DNA of 9,706 nucleotides from Clostridia bacterium (lineage in GTDB: Bacteria; Bacillota; Clostridia; Oscillospirales; CAG-272), in the NCBI GenBank assembly GCA_017453085.1, contig JAFTKV010000021.1, positions 1 through 9,706 on the forward strand, written 5' to 3'. Both the position numbers and the translations under genes were made by a program. This document shows positions 1 to 6,208 of the stretch, in pieces. Under the pieces are notes generated by a model. That model was not told where the DNA came from, searched no databases, and was given only the letters and a program-made list of their open reading frames with translations. How positions within the stretch are numbered: position 1 is the stretch's first letter; every line of letters begins with the position of its first letter.

Positions 1-872
1 CAGATCCGCAACCGATGCCAATAGTCCTCGTCGTAATTCTTACAGCCGCCGTGGGGAGCGGTGTGACAGCCGTCCATATTTCCGCCTCCATAGTAGGAAC
101 GGTGCTGGATGCGATCCACGCTTTCCAGCTCGCCCTCCTTTCGCACCATAGGCGTCAGCCTGTCGGCATTTACCCGATCAATGTACCGCCGGGGCGGATC
201 CATGGGATAGTGGGGTCCGCTGAAGGACACCCATGCAAAAAGTGGGCTGTCCTCGGGGGCGCGCCTGATATAATCCACCGCCTTGTCTGCAACCCAGATA
301 TCGGGGTGCATCTCTTCCCTGCCCGGGAAGGGGTAGACCTTCTGTAGTGCGTTGTTCCAGACCGCCGCCCGTGCGGCCTCCAGCGTGCCGTCCGTAGCGG
401 CTTCCTTTGCCCAGTCGTCCATAAACCAGACCGACACCTGCTTGTCGTCCTCCAGATCCAGATGATCCAGCCCCAGGGAGAGATAATACTCCTTGAAGGC
501 ATCGTAGGGCAGAGTCTTGTCGGAACGTGTTTCGCCGTAGGGCACGGGCGCGAAGTGACATTTACCGAACATAGAAACGTGATAGGACGCTTCCTTCAGC
601 TGTGTGAAGAGATTAGGAAGACCGTTATCCAGCGGACACTTGCGGAAATTACTGTATGCGCCGCTTTGATGCGGATATCGTCCGGTCAGCAGCGCACAGC
701 GAGCGGGCAGGCACCAGGGACTGACGGTATGCGCCCGATCAAAGCGCACGCCGCCACGGGCAATACCGTCAATGTGGGGCGTTTGAATGGCACGGTTGCC
801 GTAGATGCTCAGAGTATCACGATTCAGCTCATCACAGGTGATCAGCAAAATAGACGGCGGCTGTCGAGACAT
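1..872 (-). CDS. Sulfatase (Cys-type, cytoplasmic), 3' end beyond window
   Basis: This is the N-terminal 290 residues of a sulfatase-family (alkaline-phosphatase superfamily) hydrolase, which removes sulfate from an organic ester; the substrate cannot be told. The ATG at 872 has an AAGGAG Shine-Dalgarno 7 bases upstream. Visible family marks are D14-E15 near the N-terminus (metal-site region), C54-L-P-A-R58 followed by A60-L-L-T-G (the CxPxR signature whose Cys becomes formylglycine), G103-K-C-H106 (catalytic Lys/His pair, usually GKWH) and G219-P-H-Y-P (substrate-side His). In an anaerobe the Cys would be matured by a radical-SAM anSME enzyme, which is not in the window. There is no signal peptide, because residues 7-13 (SILLITC) are the first beta-strand of the fold, so the enzyme should stay in the cytoplasm. 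The C-terminal part, including the remaining metal ligands, is outside the window. The family call is firm; the substrate is unknown. Confidence 0.9.
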   Translation of the reverse strand, partial: MSRQPPSILLITCDELNRDTLSIYGNRAIQTPHIDGIARGGVRFDRAHTVSPWCLPARCALLTGRYPHQSGAYSNFRKCPLDNGLPNLFTQLKEASYHVSMFGKCHFAPVPYGETRSDKTLPYDAFKEYYLSLGLDHLDLEDDKQVSVWFMDDWAKEAATDGTLEAARAAVWNNALQKVYPFPGREEMHPDIWVADKAVDYIRRAPEDSPLFAWVSFSGPHYPMDPPRRYIDRVNADRLTPMVRKEGELESVDRIQHRSYYGGGNMDGCHTAPHGGCKNYDEDYWHRLRI

Positions 873-906
873 AGGAAGGCTCCTTTTCTTACCGAAACTT
901 TCCTAT

Positions 907-935
907 ATTATAGCATACGCCGATGATCCTGTCAA
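907..935 (-). promoter_or_regulatory. Sigma-A-type promoter of the sulfatase gene
   Basis: On the minus strand, TTGACA (935-930), a spacer of exactly 17 bases and TATAAT (912-907) form a perfect consensus promoter. The predicted start is near 900, giving a leader of about 28 bases with the AAGGAG site. The ptsI stop codon TGA (934-932) lies inside the -35 box, so this promoter fires directly from the end of ptsI. I see no terminator between the two genes, so read-through from ptsHI into the sulfatase is also possible. Confidence 0.85.
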
Positions 936-2608
936 GTGTTCAAAAACTCTTCGATCTTCACCCGCGAGCGATCGCATTCCCGAATCGCCCGTCGCAGGCG
1001 GAGCACATAGGGGGGCGATACCGACAGACTGTCCACGCCCACCGCCAAAAAGAAGGGCGTCAGCGAGGTATCCCGCGCCAGCTCGCCGCAAACGCTTACC
1101 TTTTTCCCTGCCCGATGGGCGTTCTCCGCTACCGCGGCGATCATGCGGAGGATCGCAGGATGATGGGCATCGTACAGTCGCTCGATCCGCGGATTCTGCC
1201 GATCCACCGCCAGCGAATACTGGGTCAGATCGTTGGTGCCGATGGAGAAAAAGTCCGCATCCTGCGCCAGCAGATCGGAGATGAGTGCGGCGGCAGGAGT
1301 CTCGATCATAATGCCGAGTGGCACGCAAGGATCATAGGCGATCCCCTCTGCCCGCAGCTCGTCCCGCACCTCCTCGGAAAGACGGCGCACCCATGACAGC
1401 TCGGAGGGCGAAATGATCATGGGCACGAGAATCGACAGCTTTCCAAAGACCGACGCCCGATAGAGGGCACGGAGCTGGGTGGTGAGGATCTCGGGGCGAT
1501 CCATGCAGATGCGGATGGAGCGATAGCCCAGCGCGGGGTTTTCCTCCCGCCCGATGCCGAAATAGCCCACCTGCTTGTCTGCGCCCACGTCCATGGTGCG
1601 GATCACCACAGGTCTGCCGCCCATGTCCTCCAAGAGGCGGCGGTAGACCCGATATTGTGTCTCCTCCGTGGGATAATCCGAGGATTCCAGATACAAAAAC
1701 TCGCTGCGGAACAGGCCCACGCCGCCGCCGTCGTTCTGCAGGACCGATGCCGCTTCCTCTCCTCGCCCGATGTTGCAGACCACCTGTATCTGATAGCCAT
1801 CCGCCGTGCAGTCGGCCAGCCCTCGGAAGGTCTCCTCCAGCTGTCGCTCTGCCTTGAAGGCCGCCTGCTTTTCGCAGTAAAGTGCTAACGTACGGGTATC
1901 GGGCGCAACGATGATCTCTCCCGTAAAGCCGTCCACGATCACCGTCTCCCCCTCCAGCGAGCGATCGGGGAGTGCGCCCACAGCCACGGCGGAAGGCAGA
2001 GACAGGCTTCGTGCCAGGATCGCCGTATGGGAGCCGGTGGCACCGTCGGCGGTGAAAAAACCCATCAACAGGCTGCGGTCGGCTCGGAGCAGCTGTGCGG
2101 GAGTAATATCGGTCGCCGCCAGCACGGTAGGTACGTCCAACCGCCCATCCCCCGGCTGCCCTTCTCCCCGCAGGGTGGCAATCAGACGGTCGCACACGTC
2201 CTTGGCATCGGCGGCACGGGCCCGTAGATAATCGTCCTCCATCCCAGCCAGCATGGCGGAGAGGCCTTTCCCCGCCTGTCGGATGGCCTCTGCCAGCCCA
2301 AGCCCTGCTTCGATCCCCGCCAGCACCGCGTCCTCCAAATCGCCGTCCAGCACCATCAGACGATGGGTGGTAAAGATCTCCGCCTCTGCTGCTCCCACCT
2401 CTGCCCGCGCCTGCCTCGCCAGTGCATCGCACTCGGCGGCCACCTCGTCGCGAAGCCTAAAAAAGCGATCCTTCCTCGCTTCTGCGGAGCCGTCGCAGGG
2501 ATCGGCATCCTCGGCGGATCGTTCTGCAGCCTCCGAAAAGCGCAAAATGCCGATGGCAATGCCCTCCATCACGGGCTTTCCCCGCAAAGTGATCATTTTC
2601 TCATCCAT
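932..2608 (-). CDS. ptsI: PTS enzyme I (phosphoenolpyruvate-protein phosphotransferase)
   Basis: A cytoplasmic enzyme that takes phosphate from PEP on an active-site His and passes it to HPr, the first step of PTS sugar uptake. It has 558 residues against about 570-575 for the family, so it is full length. The N-terminal helical/HPr-binding and swivelling His domain covers about residues 1-235, with the phosphorylated His at H194 in GSHTAILAR. The C-terminal PEP-binding TIM barrel follows, with the GLFRSEFLYLE block (R301), the IRTMD block near 336-340, the signature DFFSIGTNDLTQYS (452-465) and the catalytic C507 in VCGELARD. It starts 18 bases after the ptsH stop, so the two form an operon. 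Its Shine-Dalgarno is weak (a GGGGAT run about 12 bases upstream), which suggests translational coupling to ptsH. No enzyme II genes lie nearby, as is common for the general PTS genes. Confidence 0.96.
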   Translation of the reverse strand: MDEKMITLRGKPVMEGIAIGILRFSEAAERSAEDADPCDGSAEARKDRFFRLRDEVAAECDALARQARAEVGAAEAEIFTTHRLMVLDGDLEDAVLAGIEAGLGLAEAIRQAGKGLSAMLAGMEDDYLRARAADAKDVCDRLIATLRGEGQPGDGRLDVPTVLAATDITPAQLLRADRSLLMGFFTADGATGSHTAILARSLSLPSAVAVGALPDRSLEGETVIVDGFTGEIIVAPDTRTLALYCEKQAAFKAERQLEETFRGLADCTADGYQIQVVCNIGRGEEAASVLQNDGGGVGLFRSEFLYLESSDYPTEETQYRVYRRLLEDMGGRPVVIRTMDVGADKQVGYFGIGREENPALGYRSIRICMDRPEILTTQLRALYRASVFGKLSILVPMIISPSELSWVRRLSEEVRDELRAEGIAYDPCVPLGIMIETPAAALISDLLAQDADFFSIGTNDLTQYSLAVDRQNPRIERLYDAHHPAILRMIAAVAENAHRAGKKVSVCGELARDTSLTPFFLAVGVDSLSVSPPYVLRLRRAIRECDRSRVKIEEFLNT

Positions 2609-2626
2609 TTTTGCAGATCCATCCCC

Positions 2627-2884
2627 TCACAAATTTGCTTCCAGCAGAGCTCGGAGCGCAGCCGCTGCCGCATCCTCGTCCTCGCCGATGCAGGTGACAA
2701 TCAGCGTGTCCCCCGCCTTGGCGGACAGCCCCATCAGGGCAAACAACCGACGTCCGTCTGCAGTTTTGTCCCCCTTGGCGACGGTGATCTGCGACGCAAA
2801 CTCCTTGGCTTTGGCGGCGATCGCTCCGGCAGGCCGAGCGTGGATGCCCAGCGGATCGGTAATGGTATATTCAAAGATCTTCAT
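2627..2884 (-). CDS. ptsH: HPr family phosphocarrier protein lacking regulatory Ser46
   Basis: A small cytoplasmic phosphocarrier (85 residues) that accepts phosphate from enzyme I on a histidine and hands it to enzyme IIA proteins. The GIHARPAG motif puts the active His at position 15 when the second of two adjacent ATG codons (2884) is used. I chose that start because GGGAGG (2896-2891) lies 6 bases from it but only 3 from the first ATG (2887). The usual Firmicute Ser46 motif (KSIMG) is replaced by GRRLFA, so the position 31 residues after His15 is Arg. This HPr therefore cannot be phosphorylated there by HPr kinase. The rest of the fold is normal, including the LMGLSAKAGD turn and a C-terminal Ala-rich helix. 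It is first in the ptsH-ptsI operon. I could not identify a convincing promoter in the 125-base gap upstream. Confidence 0.95.
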   Translation of the reverse strand: MKIFEYTITDPLGIHARPAGAIAAKAKEFASQITVAKGDKTADGRRLFALMGLSAKAGDTLIVTCIGEDEDAAAAALRALLEANL

Positions 2885-2970
2885 CATAATCCTCCCGAAC
2901 GTATAGTTTGGCTATATCCCATTGTTGCCCAAAACGGGAGAAGATATGCAGATCATCATCCTTTTCCCGT

Positions 2971-3003
2971 ACAAATGAAAGATCCGATGCATCGCATCGG
3001 ATC
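2971..3003 (-). terminator. Intrinsic terminator after trmO
   Basis: GATCCGATG (2981-2989) pairs perfectly with CATCGGATC (2995-3003) around a 5-base loop. On the minus strand the hairpin begins about 10 bases after the trmO stop codon and is followed by TTTCATTTGT (2980-2971). It separates lysR-trmO from ptsH-ptsI, implying that ptsH has its own promoter. The T stretch is interrupted, so termination may be only partial. Confidence 0.65.
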
Positions 3004-3013
3004 CTCTGTCTTT

Positions 3014-3712
3014 TTATATAGATTGGATCTGCTTCACCATAAGCACGTCTCCGTCTACCATAAACTCCACGTGAACGCCTGCAAACTCGAACTGATACAT
3101 TCTGTCGGGATCATTCTGATACTGAGGCCTGGGATCCTGCGCGAGTACGTCCAAGAGTGCCTGCCGTCTTCCCTCGGGCAGGAGCGACAGCAGCGACTCG
3201 GGGCAGTCTACCGTCAGAACGCCCTCCTTCTGCGCCAGAGCAAAGCCGTCGGTAGCCTCGGGATGGGAATCCACGTAAGCCAGATAGGGCTTGATATCGT
3301 AGATGGGCGTGCCGTCCATGAGATCGGCGCCCGACACAACGAGCACGGGGCCGTCGGGAGTATGCAGCCGCACCTCCTCCAGCTTCACCGAGGACAGTCC
3401 GATGGGATTGGGGCGGTAGGGCGCACGGGTAGCAAATACGCCTACCCGCTTATTGCCGCCGAGCCTTGGCGGACGGACGGTAGGCGACCAGCTGCCGTCT
3501 TCGTTTACGCACTCCGAAAACTGCCAGATGAGCCAGAGATGGGAATACCCCTCAATACCGCGAAGTGCATCGGGCGAGCGAAACGCGGGCTCGAACACCA
3601 CGGTCGCCCGCAGCGAGTCGATCAGTCCGCTCTGGCGGGGAATGCCGAATTTGCCGGGAAATTCGCTGTGAATGCGAGCGATCACTCGCATTTCCATAGT
3701 ATGATTCATCAT
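3014..3712 (-). CDS. trmO: tRNA t6A37 N6-methyltransferase TrmO
   Basis: A SAM-dependent enzyme of the TrmO (YaeB/TsaA/VirR) family, which methylates N6 of threonylcarbamoyladenosine at position 37 of tRNAs that read ACY codons. It has 232 residues, the normal family length. Family blocks are visible in order: KFGIPRQ (21-27), the RPPRLGGNKRVGVFATRAP block (80-98) continuing into YRPNPIGLS (99-107), and GADLMDGTPIYDIKPYLAYVD in two conserved runs (128-148). A C-terminal part (about 195-232) holds the DPRPQY and YQFEFAGV segments. The start codon at 3712 directly follows the lysR stop (3715-3713). GGGAGG at 3721-3716 lies inside the end of lysR, 3 bases from the first ATG and 6 from the second (3709), so the true start may be 3709. 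The arrangement indicates translational coupling to lysR. Confidence 0.93.
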   Translation of the reverse strand: MMNHTMEMRVIARIHSEFPGKFGIPRQSGLIDSLRATVVFEPAFRSPDALRGIEGYSHLWLIWQFSECVNEDGSWSPTVRPPRLGGNKRVGVFATRAPYRPNPIGLSSVKLEEVRLHTPDGPVLVVSGADLMDGTPIYDIKPYLAYVDSHPEATDGFALAQKEGVLTVDCPESLLSLLPEGRRQALLDVLAQDPRPQYQNDPDRMYQFEFAGVHVEFMVDGDVLMVKQIQSI

Positions 3713-4603
3713 TTACCTCCCAAACTCATTTGCCTTGATATACTCGATCAGGGCGGAAAGGCCCTTGGTGATCCACTTGTTGCGGTGATAGATCAGCTGC
3801 TTCCACACGTCCACCTCTACGTCGGTGACGTTCAGGTAGCACAGCCGTCCCTGCTCCACGCGGCGACGGGTGACGAATTCCGGCAAAAAGCCAATGCCCA
3901 CGCCCGCCTCCAGCATATTCATGATAATGTCGGTGCGCCCCAGCTCCAGGATAGGGTCGATCTCCAGCGACATCTGCGCCAGTGCCTCGTCCAGCCCGCG
4001 ACGGTAGGCGATCCGCTTTTCGGTGAGGATAAAGGGCTTGTCCAGCAGATCGCGGATCGACAGCTTCCCTGCCGCCGCAAAGGGAGAGCCCACCCCCGTG
4101 ACGAAGTGCATTGCCACAGGCTCCTCCTTAGCGATAATGTATTCGCTGTCGTAGGCGTGGCGATCCAGCGTCACGATCAGATCCGCCTCGTTGCGGCTGA
4201 GCATTCGGAACATCGTCTCGGTGTCGGTATTGGTGAATTTCAGAGAGATCCCCGGCCAGGTGCGGTGAAAATCGGTGTAATTGGTGTTCATCATGTCCTC
4301 GCACACCGAGTCGGGAGCGGCGATCCGCAAAAGACCTTCCACCTGCCCGTCCGCTCCGCCGCTGTGAACAAATTCCTCGGTCAGATGAGTGACCTGACGA
4401 GCGTAATCCATCAGCTCCCGTCCCCGAGGGGTGAGCGTGACGGTGTGCCCGATTCGATCGAACAGCGGACAGCCCAGCTCGCTCTCCAGCTGCTTGATCT
4501 GAAAGGAGACGGTGGACTGGGCGTAGTTCAGCACCGTCGCAGCTTTGGAAAAGCTGCCCTGCTCTGCGATCTGCAAAAAAGTGATCAGATTTCGGATCTC
4601 CAT
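3713..4603 (-). CDS. LysR-family transcriptional regulator, likely controls the divergent lyase gene
   Basis: A DNA-binding regulator of 296 residues, the standard LysR length. The winged helix-turn-helix is at about residues 1-60, with the classic pattern GSFSKAATVLNYAQSTVS followed by QIKQLESELGCPLFDR and the LTPRGREL wing at 57-64. Two periplasmic-binding-protein-like effector subdomains fill about 90-296. The ATG at 4603 has GGAGGGG (4614-4608) just upstream. The gene is divergent from the tyrosine phenol-lyase-like gene with 115 bases between the start codons, and that gap contains a palindromic LysR box and both promoters. By family precedent it should activate the lyase in response to a small molecule, perhaps the lyase substrate, and repress itself. 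The effector cannot be read from the sequence. It is cotranscribed with trmO. Confidence 0.92.
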   Translation of the reverse strand: MEIRNLITFLQIAEQGSFSKAATVLNYAQSTVSFQIKQLESELGCPLFDRIGHTVTLTPRGRELMDYARQVTHLTEEFVHSGGADGQVEGLLRIAAPDSVCEDMMNTNYTDFHRTWPGISLKFTNTDTETMFRMLSRNEADLIVTLDRHAYDSEYIIAKEEPVAMHFVTGVGSPFAAAGKLSIRDLLDKPFILTEKRIAYRRGLDEALAQMSLEIDPILELGRTDIIMNMLEAGVGIGFLPEFVTRRRVEQGRLCYLNVTDVEVDVWKQLIYHRNKWITKGLSALIEYIKANEFGR

Positions 4604-4614
4604 AGTGCCCCTCC

Positions 4615-4642
4615 ATCGAATAATTCGATGATTCGTATCGAA
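4615..4642. promoter_or_regulatory. LysR-type operator: palindrome ATC-N9-GAT plus adjacent half-site repeat
   Basis: ATCGAAT (4615-4621), one central A and ATTCGAT (4623-4629) form a perfect 7-1-7 inverted repeat. It fits the LysR recognition forms T-N11-A and ATC-N9-GAT. A second, shorter inverted repeat TTCG-TAT-CGAA follows at 4632-4642 and reuses the same CGAA/TTCG half-sites. Relative to the predicted lyase start near 4687, the first element is centred near -65 and the second near -50. These match the usual recognition and activation subsites of LysR activators. The box also lies in the lysR leader, 12-26 bases before the lysR start codon, where bound protein could block lysR expression. 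Confidence 0.75.
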
Positions 4643-4651
4643 AACATCGGC

Positions 4652-4680
4652 TTGACTAATCTTGGAATCTATTATATACT
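4652..4680 (+). promoter_or_regulatory. Promoter of the lyase gene
   Basis: TTGACT (4652-4657), 17 bases and TATACT (4675-4680) give a near-consensus sigma-A promoter with a start near 4687. The GGAGG ribosome site at 4706-4710 and the ATG at 4719 follow. The LysR box lies immediately upstream. The -10 element overlaps the -10 of the opposite-strand lysR promoter. Confidence 0.85.
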
Positions 4681-4699
4681 ATATCTGTCGATTTTTCAA
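4671..4699 (-). promoter_or_regulatory. Promoter of lysR-trmO, overlapping the lyase promoter
   Basis: On the minus strand, TTGAAA (4699-4694), 17 bases and TATAAT (4676-4671) predict a start near 4664 and a leader of about 60 bases for lysR. The element shares bases 4675-4676 with the -10 box of the lyase promoter, and its -35 lies in the lyase leader. RNA polymerase can therefore occupy only one of the two promoters at a time. Confidence 0.75.
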
Positions 4700-4718
4700 G
4701 TATCCGGAGGAATTTTCT

Positions 4719-6167
4719 ATGCCTAAAATCAAATTCTACCATCGTGACGAAGTGCCGATGGAAATGCATAAAGTTAAGATCGTACAGAAACTGACCCTTC
4801 TCCCCGCAAGAGAGCGTCTGGCCAAGATGCGGGAGGCAGGCTTTAACACCTTCCGTCTCCACAACGGCGATATTTTCATGGATATGCTCACCGACTCGGG
4901 CGTGAACGCCATGAGCGACGAGATGCAGTCCGCTATGCTCCGTGCCGACGACGCATACGCAGGAAGCGAGACCTTCTACCGTATGCAGAAGAAGCTGGAG
5001 GAGATCATGGGTATGCAGTACGTGCTCCCCGCTCATCAGGGACGCGCCTGCGAGCACATCATCGCACAGCACTTTGTAAAACCCGGCAATACCGTCATCA
5101 TGAACTATCACGTCACCACCTCCAAGGCTCACGTCACCCGTCTGGGCGGCAAGGTGGAGGAGCTGGTCAAGGACGAGGGTCTGGTGACCAAGTCCACGCT
5201 TCCCTTCAAGGGCAATATTGATATGAATAAGGTGCGCGCCTGCGTGGAACAGGAGGGTGCCGACAACATCGCTTATCTGCGTCTTGAGGCAGGCACGAAT
5301 CTGATCGGCGGTCAGCCCATCTCCTATGAAAACATGAAGGAGGCCACCGAGTACGCAAAGTCCAAGGGCATCCTCACCGTGCTGGACGCTTCCCTGCTCC
5401 AGGACAACCTCTATTTCAACAAAACCCGCGAGGAATCGCTGAAGGATAAATCCATCCGCGAGATCACCCGTATGATCGCCGATCTGTTCGATGTGATCTA
5501 CTTCTCCGCCCGCAAATTCGGCTTCGGCCGCGGCGGTGCCATTATGGTGCGGGAGGAATCTCTCTACCACGAGCTGGAGGACTACATCACCATGTTTGAG
5601 GGCTTCCTCACCTACGGCGGTATGTCGGTGAAGGAAATGGAAGCACTCACCATCGGCTTTGAGGAGACCATGGATCTGGATATCATCTCTCAGGGTCCCA
5701 TCTACATCGATCACTGTGTTCGTGCGCTGGACTCCTGCGGTGTACCGATGGTCACTCCCGGCGGCGGTCTGGGTGCCCACATCAATGCACGCGAGTTCGT
5801 CGACCACATTCCCTCCGAGGAATATCCCGCAGGATCGCTGGTTGCTGCCCTCTATCTCTGCGGCGGCATCCGCGGTATGGAGCGGGGCACCCTGTCCGAG
5901 GAGCGCAATCCCGACGGCTCCGAGCGGATCGCATCGGTAGAGATGGTACGTCTGGCATTCCCCCGCCGCGTATTCACCCTCTCCCAGACCGAGTACGTCA
6001 TCGACCGTGTGAAGTGGCTGTACGATCACTGTCACATGATCGGCGGTCTGCGCTTCGTCCACGAGCCTAAGTCGCTCCGCTTCTTCACCGGCACACTGAA
6101 GGCCGTCTCCGATTGGCCCGAAAAGCTGATCGAGGCCTACATCGCCGACTTCGGAGAAGACCAATAA
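4719..6167 (+). CDS. Tyrosine phenol-lyase/tryptophanase-family beta-eliminating lyase with altered active site
   Basis: A PLP enzyme (482 residues) of the beta-eliminating lyase family, which cleaves an aromatic or related amino acid to pyruvate, ammonia and the leaving group. I chose the ATG at 4719 because GGAGG sits 8 bases upstream; the in-frame ATG at 4662 lies inside the promoter. It resembles Citrobacter tyrosine phenol-lyase (TPL) more than tryptophanase: NTFRLHNGD, LTDSGVNAMSD, AYAGSETFY, IGGQPIS, IRGMERG and LRFFTG all align. Conserved TPL positions are Y80 (TPL Y71), R109 (R100), T133 (T124), N194 (N185), D223 (D214), PLP-lysine K266 (K257), R389 (R381, phenol-side, distinctive of TPL) and R411 (R404, substrate carboxylate). 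Changed positions are L226 (TPL R217, which contacts the cofactor), V132 (F123, stacks on PLP) and R265 (K256). The true substrate is therefore uncertain: tyrosine, tryptophan or another amino acid. It is regulated by the divergent LysR gene and ends at a strong terminator. Confidence 0.9.
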   Translation: MPKIKFYHRDEVPMEMHKVKIVQKLTLLPARERLAKMREAGFNTFRLHNGDIFMDMLTDSGVNAMSDEMQSAMLRADDAYAGSETFYRMQKKLEEIMGMQYVLPAHQGRACEHIIAQHFVKPGNTVIMNYHVTTSKAHVTRLGGKVEELVKDEGLVTKSTLPFKGNIDMNKVRACVEQEGADNIAYLRLEAGTNLIGGQPISYENMKEATEYAKSKGILTVLDASLLQDNLYFNKTREESLKDKSIREITRMIADLFDVIYFSARKFGFGRGGAIMVREESLYHELEDYITMFEGFLTYGGMSVKEMEALTIGFEETMDLDIISQGPIYIDHCVRALDSCGVPMVTPGGGLGAHINAREFVDHIPSEEYPAGSLVAALYLCGGIRGMERGTLSEERNPDGSERIASVEMVRLAFPRRVFTLSQTEYVIDRVKWLYDHCHMIGGLRFVHEPKSLRFFTGTLKAVSDWPEKLIEAYIADFGEDQ

Positions 6168-6173
6168 TCTACA

Positions 6174-6206
6174 AAAATCTCCGCAGACACGGTCTGCGGA
6201 GATTTT
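6174..6206. terminator. Bidirectional intrinsic terminator between the lyase and the unknown gene
   Basis: AAAATCTCCGCAGAC (6174-6188), loop ACG and GTCTGCGGAGATTTT (6192-6206) form a perfect 15-base-pair stem. T runs at the end of the arm on both strands let it stop the plus-strand lyase (stop codon ends at 6167) and the minus-strand gene (stop codon at 6211-6209). Confidence 0.9.
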
Positions 6207-6208
6207 GT

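Noticed and set aside
2888..2970. Possible ptsH promoter and cre (CcpA) site
   Set aside because: Several TATA-like hexamers exist, but none has a matching -35 at 16-18 bases, and no match to the cre consensus was seen.
4662..4718. Upstream in-frame start for the lyase at 4662
   Set aside because: It lies between the -35 and -10 boxes of the lyase promoter, and the GGAGG site points to 4719.
2363..4726. A 787-residue plus-strand reading frame opposite ptsI, ptsH, trmO and lysR
   Set aside because: It is antisense to four well-recognised genes, crosses their terminator and control region, has no family-like sequence or ribosome site, and follows from the G/C-rich third positions of the real genes.
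4656..6164. A 502-residue minus-strand reading frame opposite the lyase gene
   Set aside because: It mirrors the lyase frame, its composition (many Gly, His, Val, Asp, Leu) is typical of a reverse-complement shadow, and the lyase itself is clearly the real gene.
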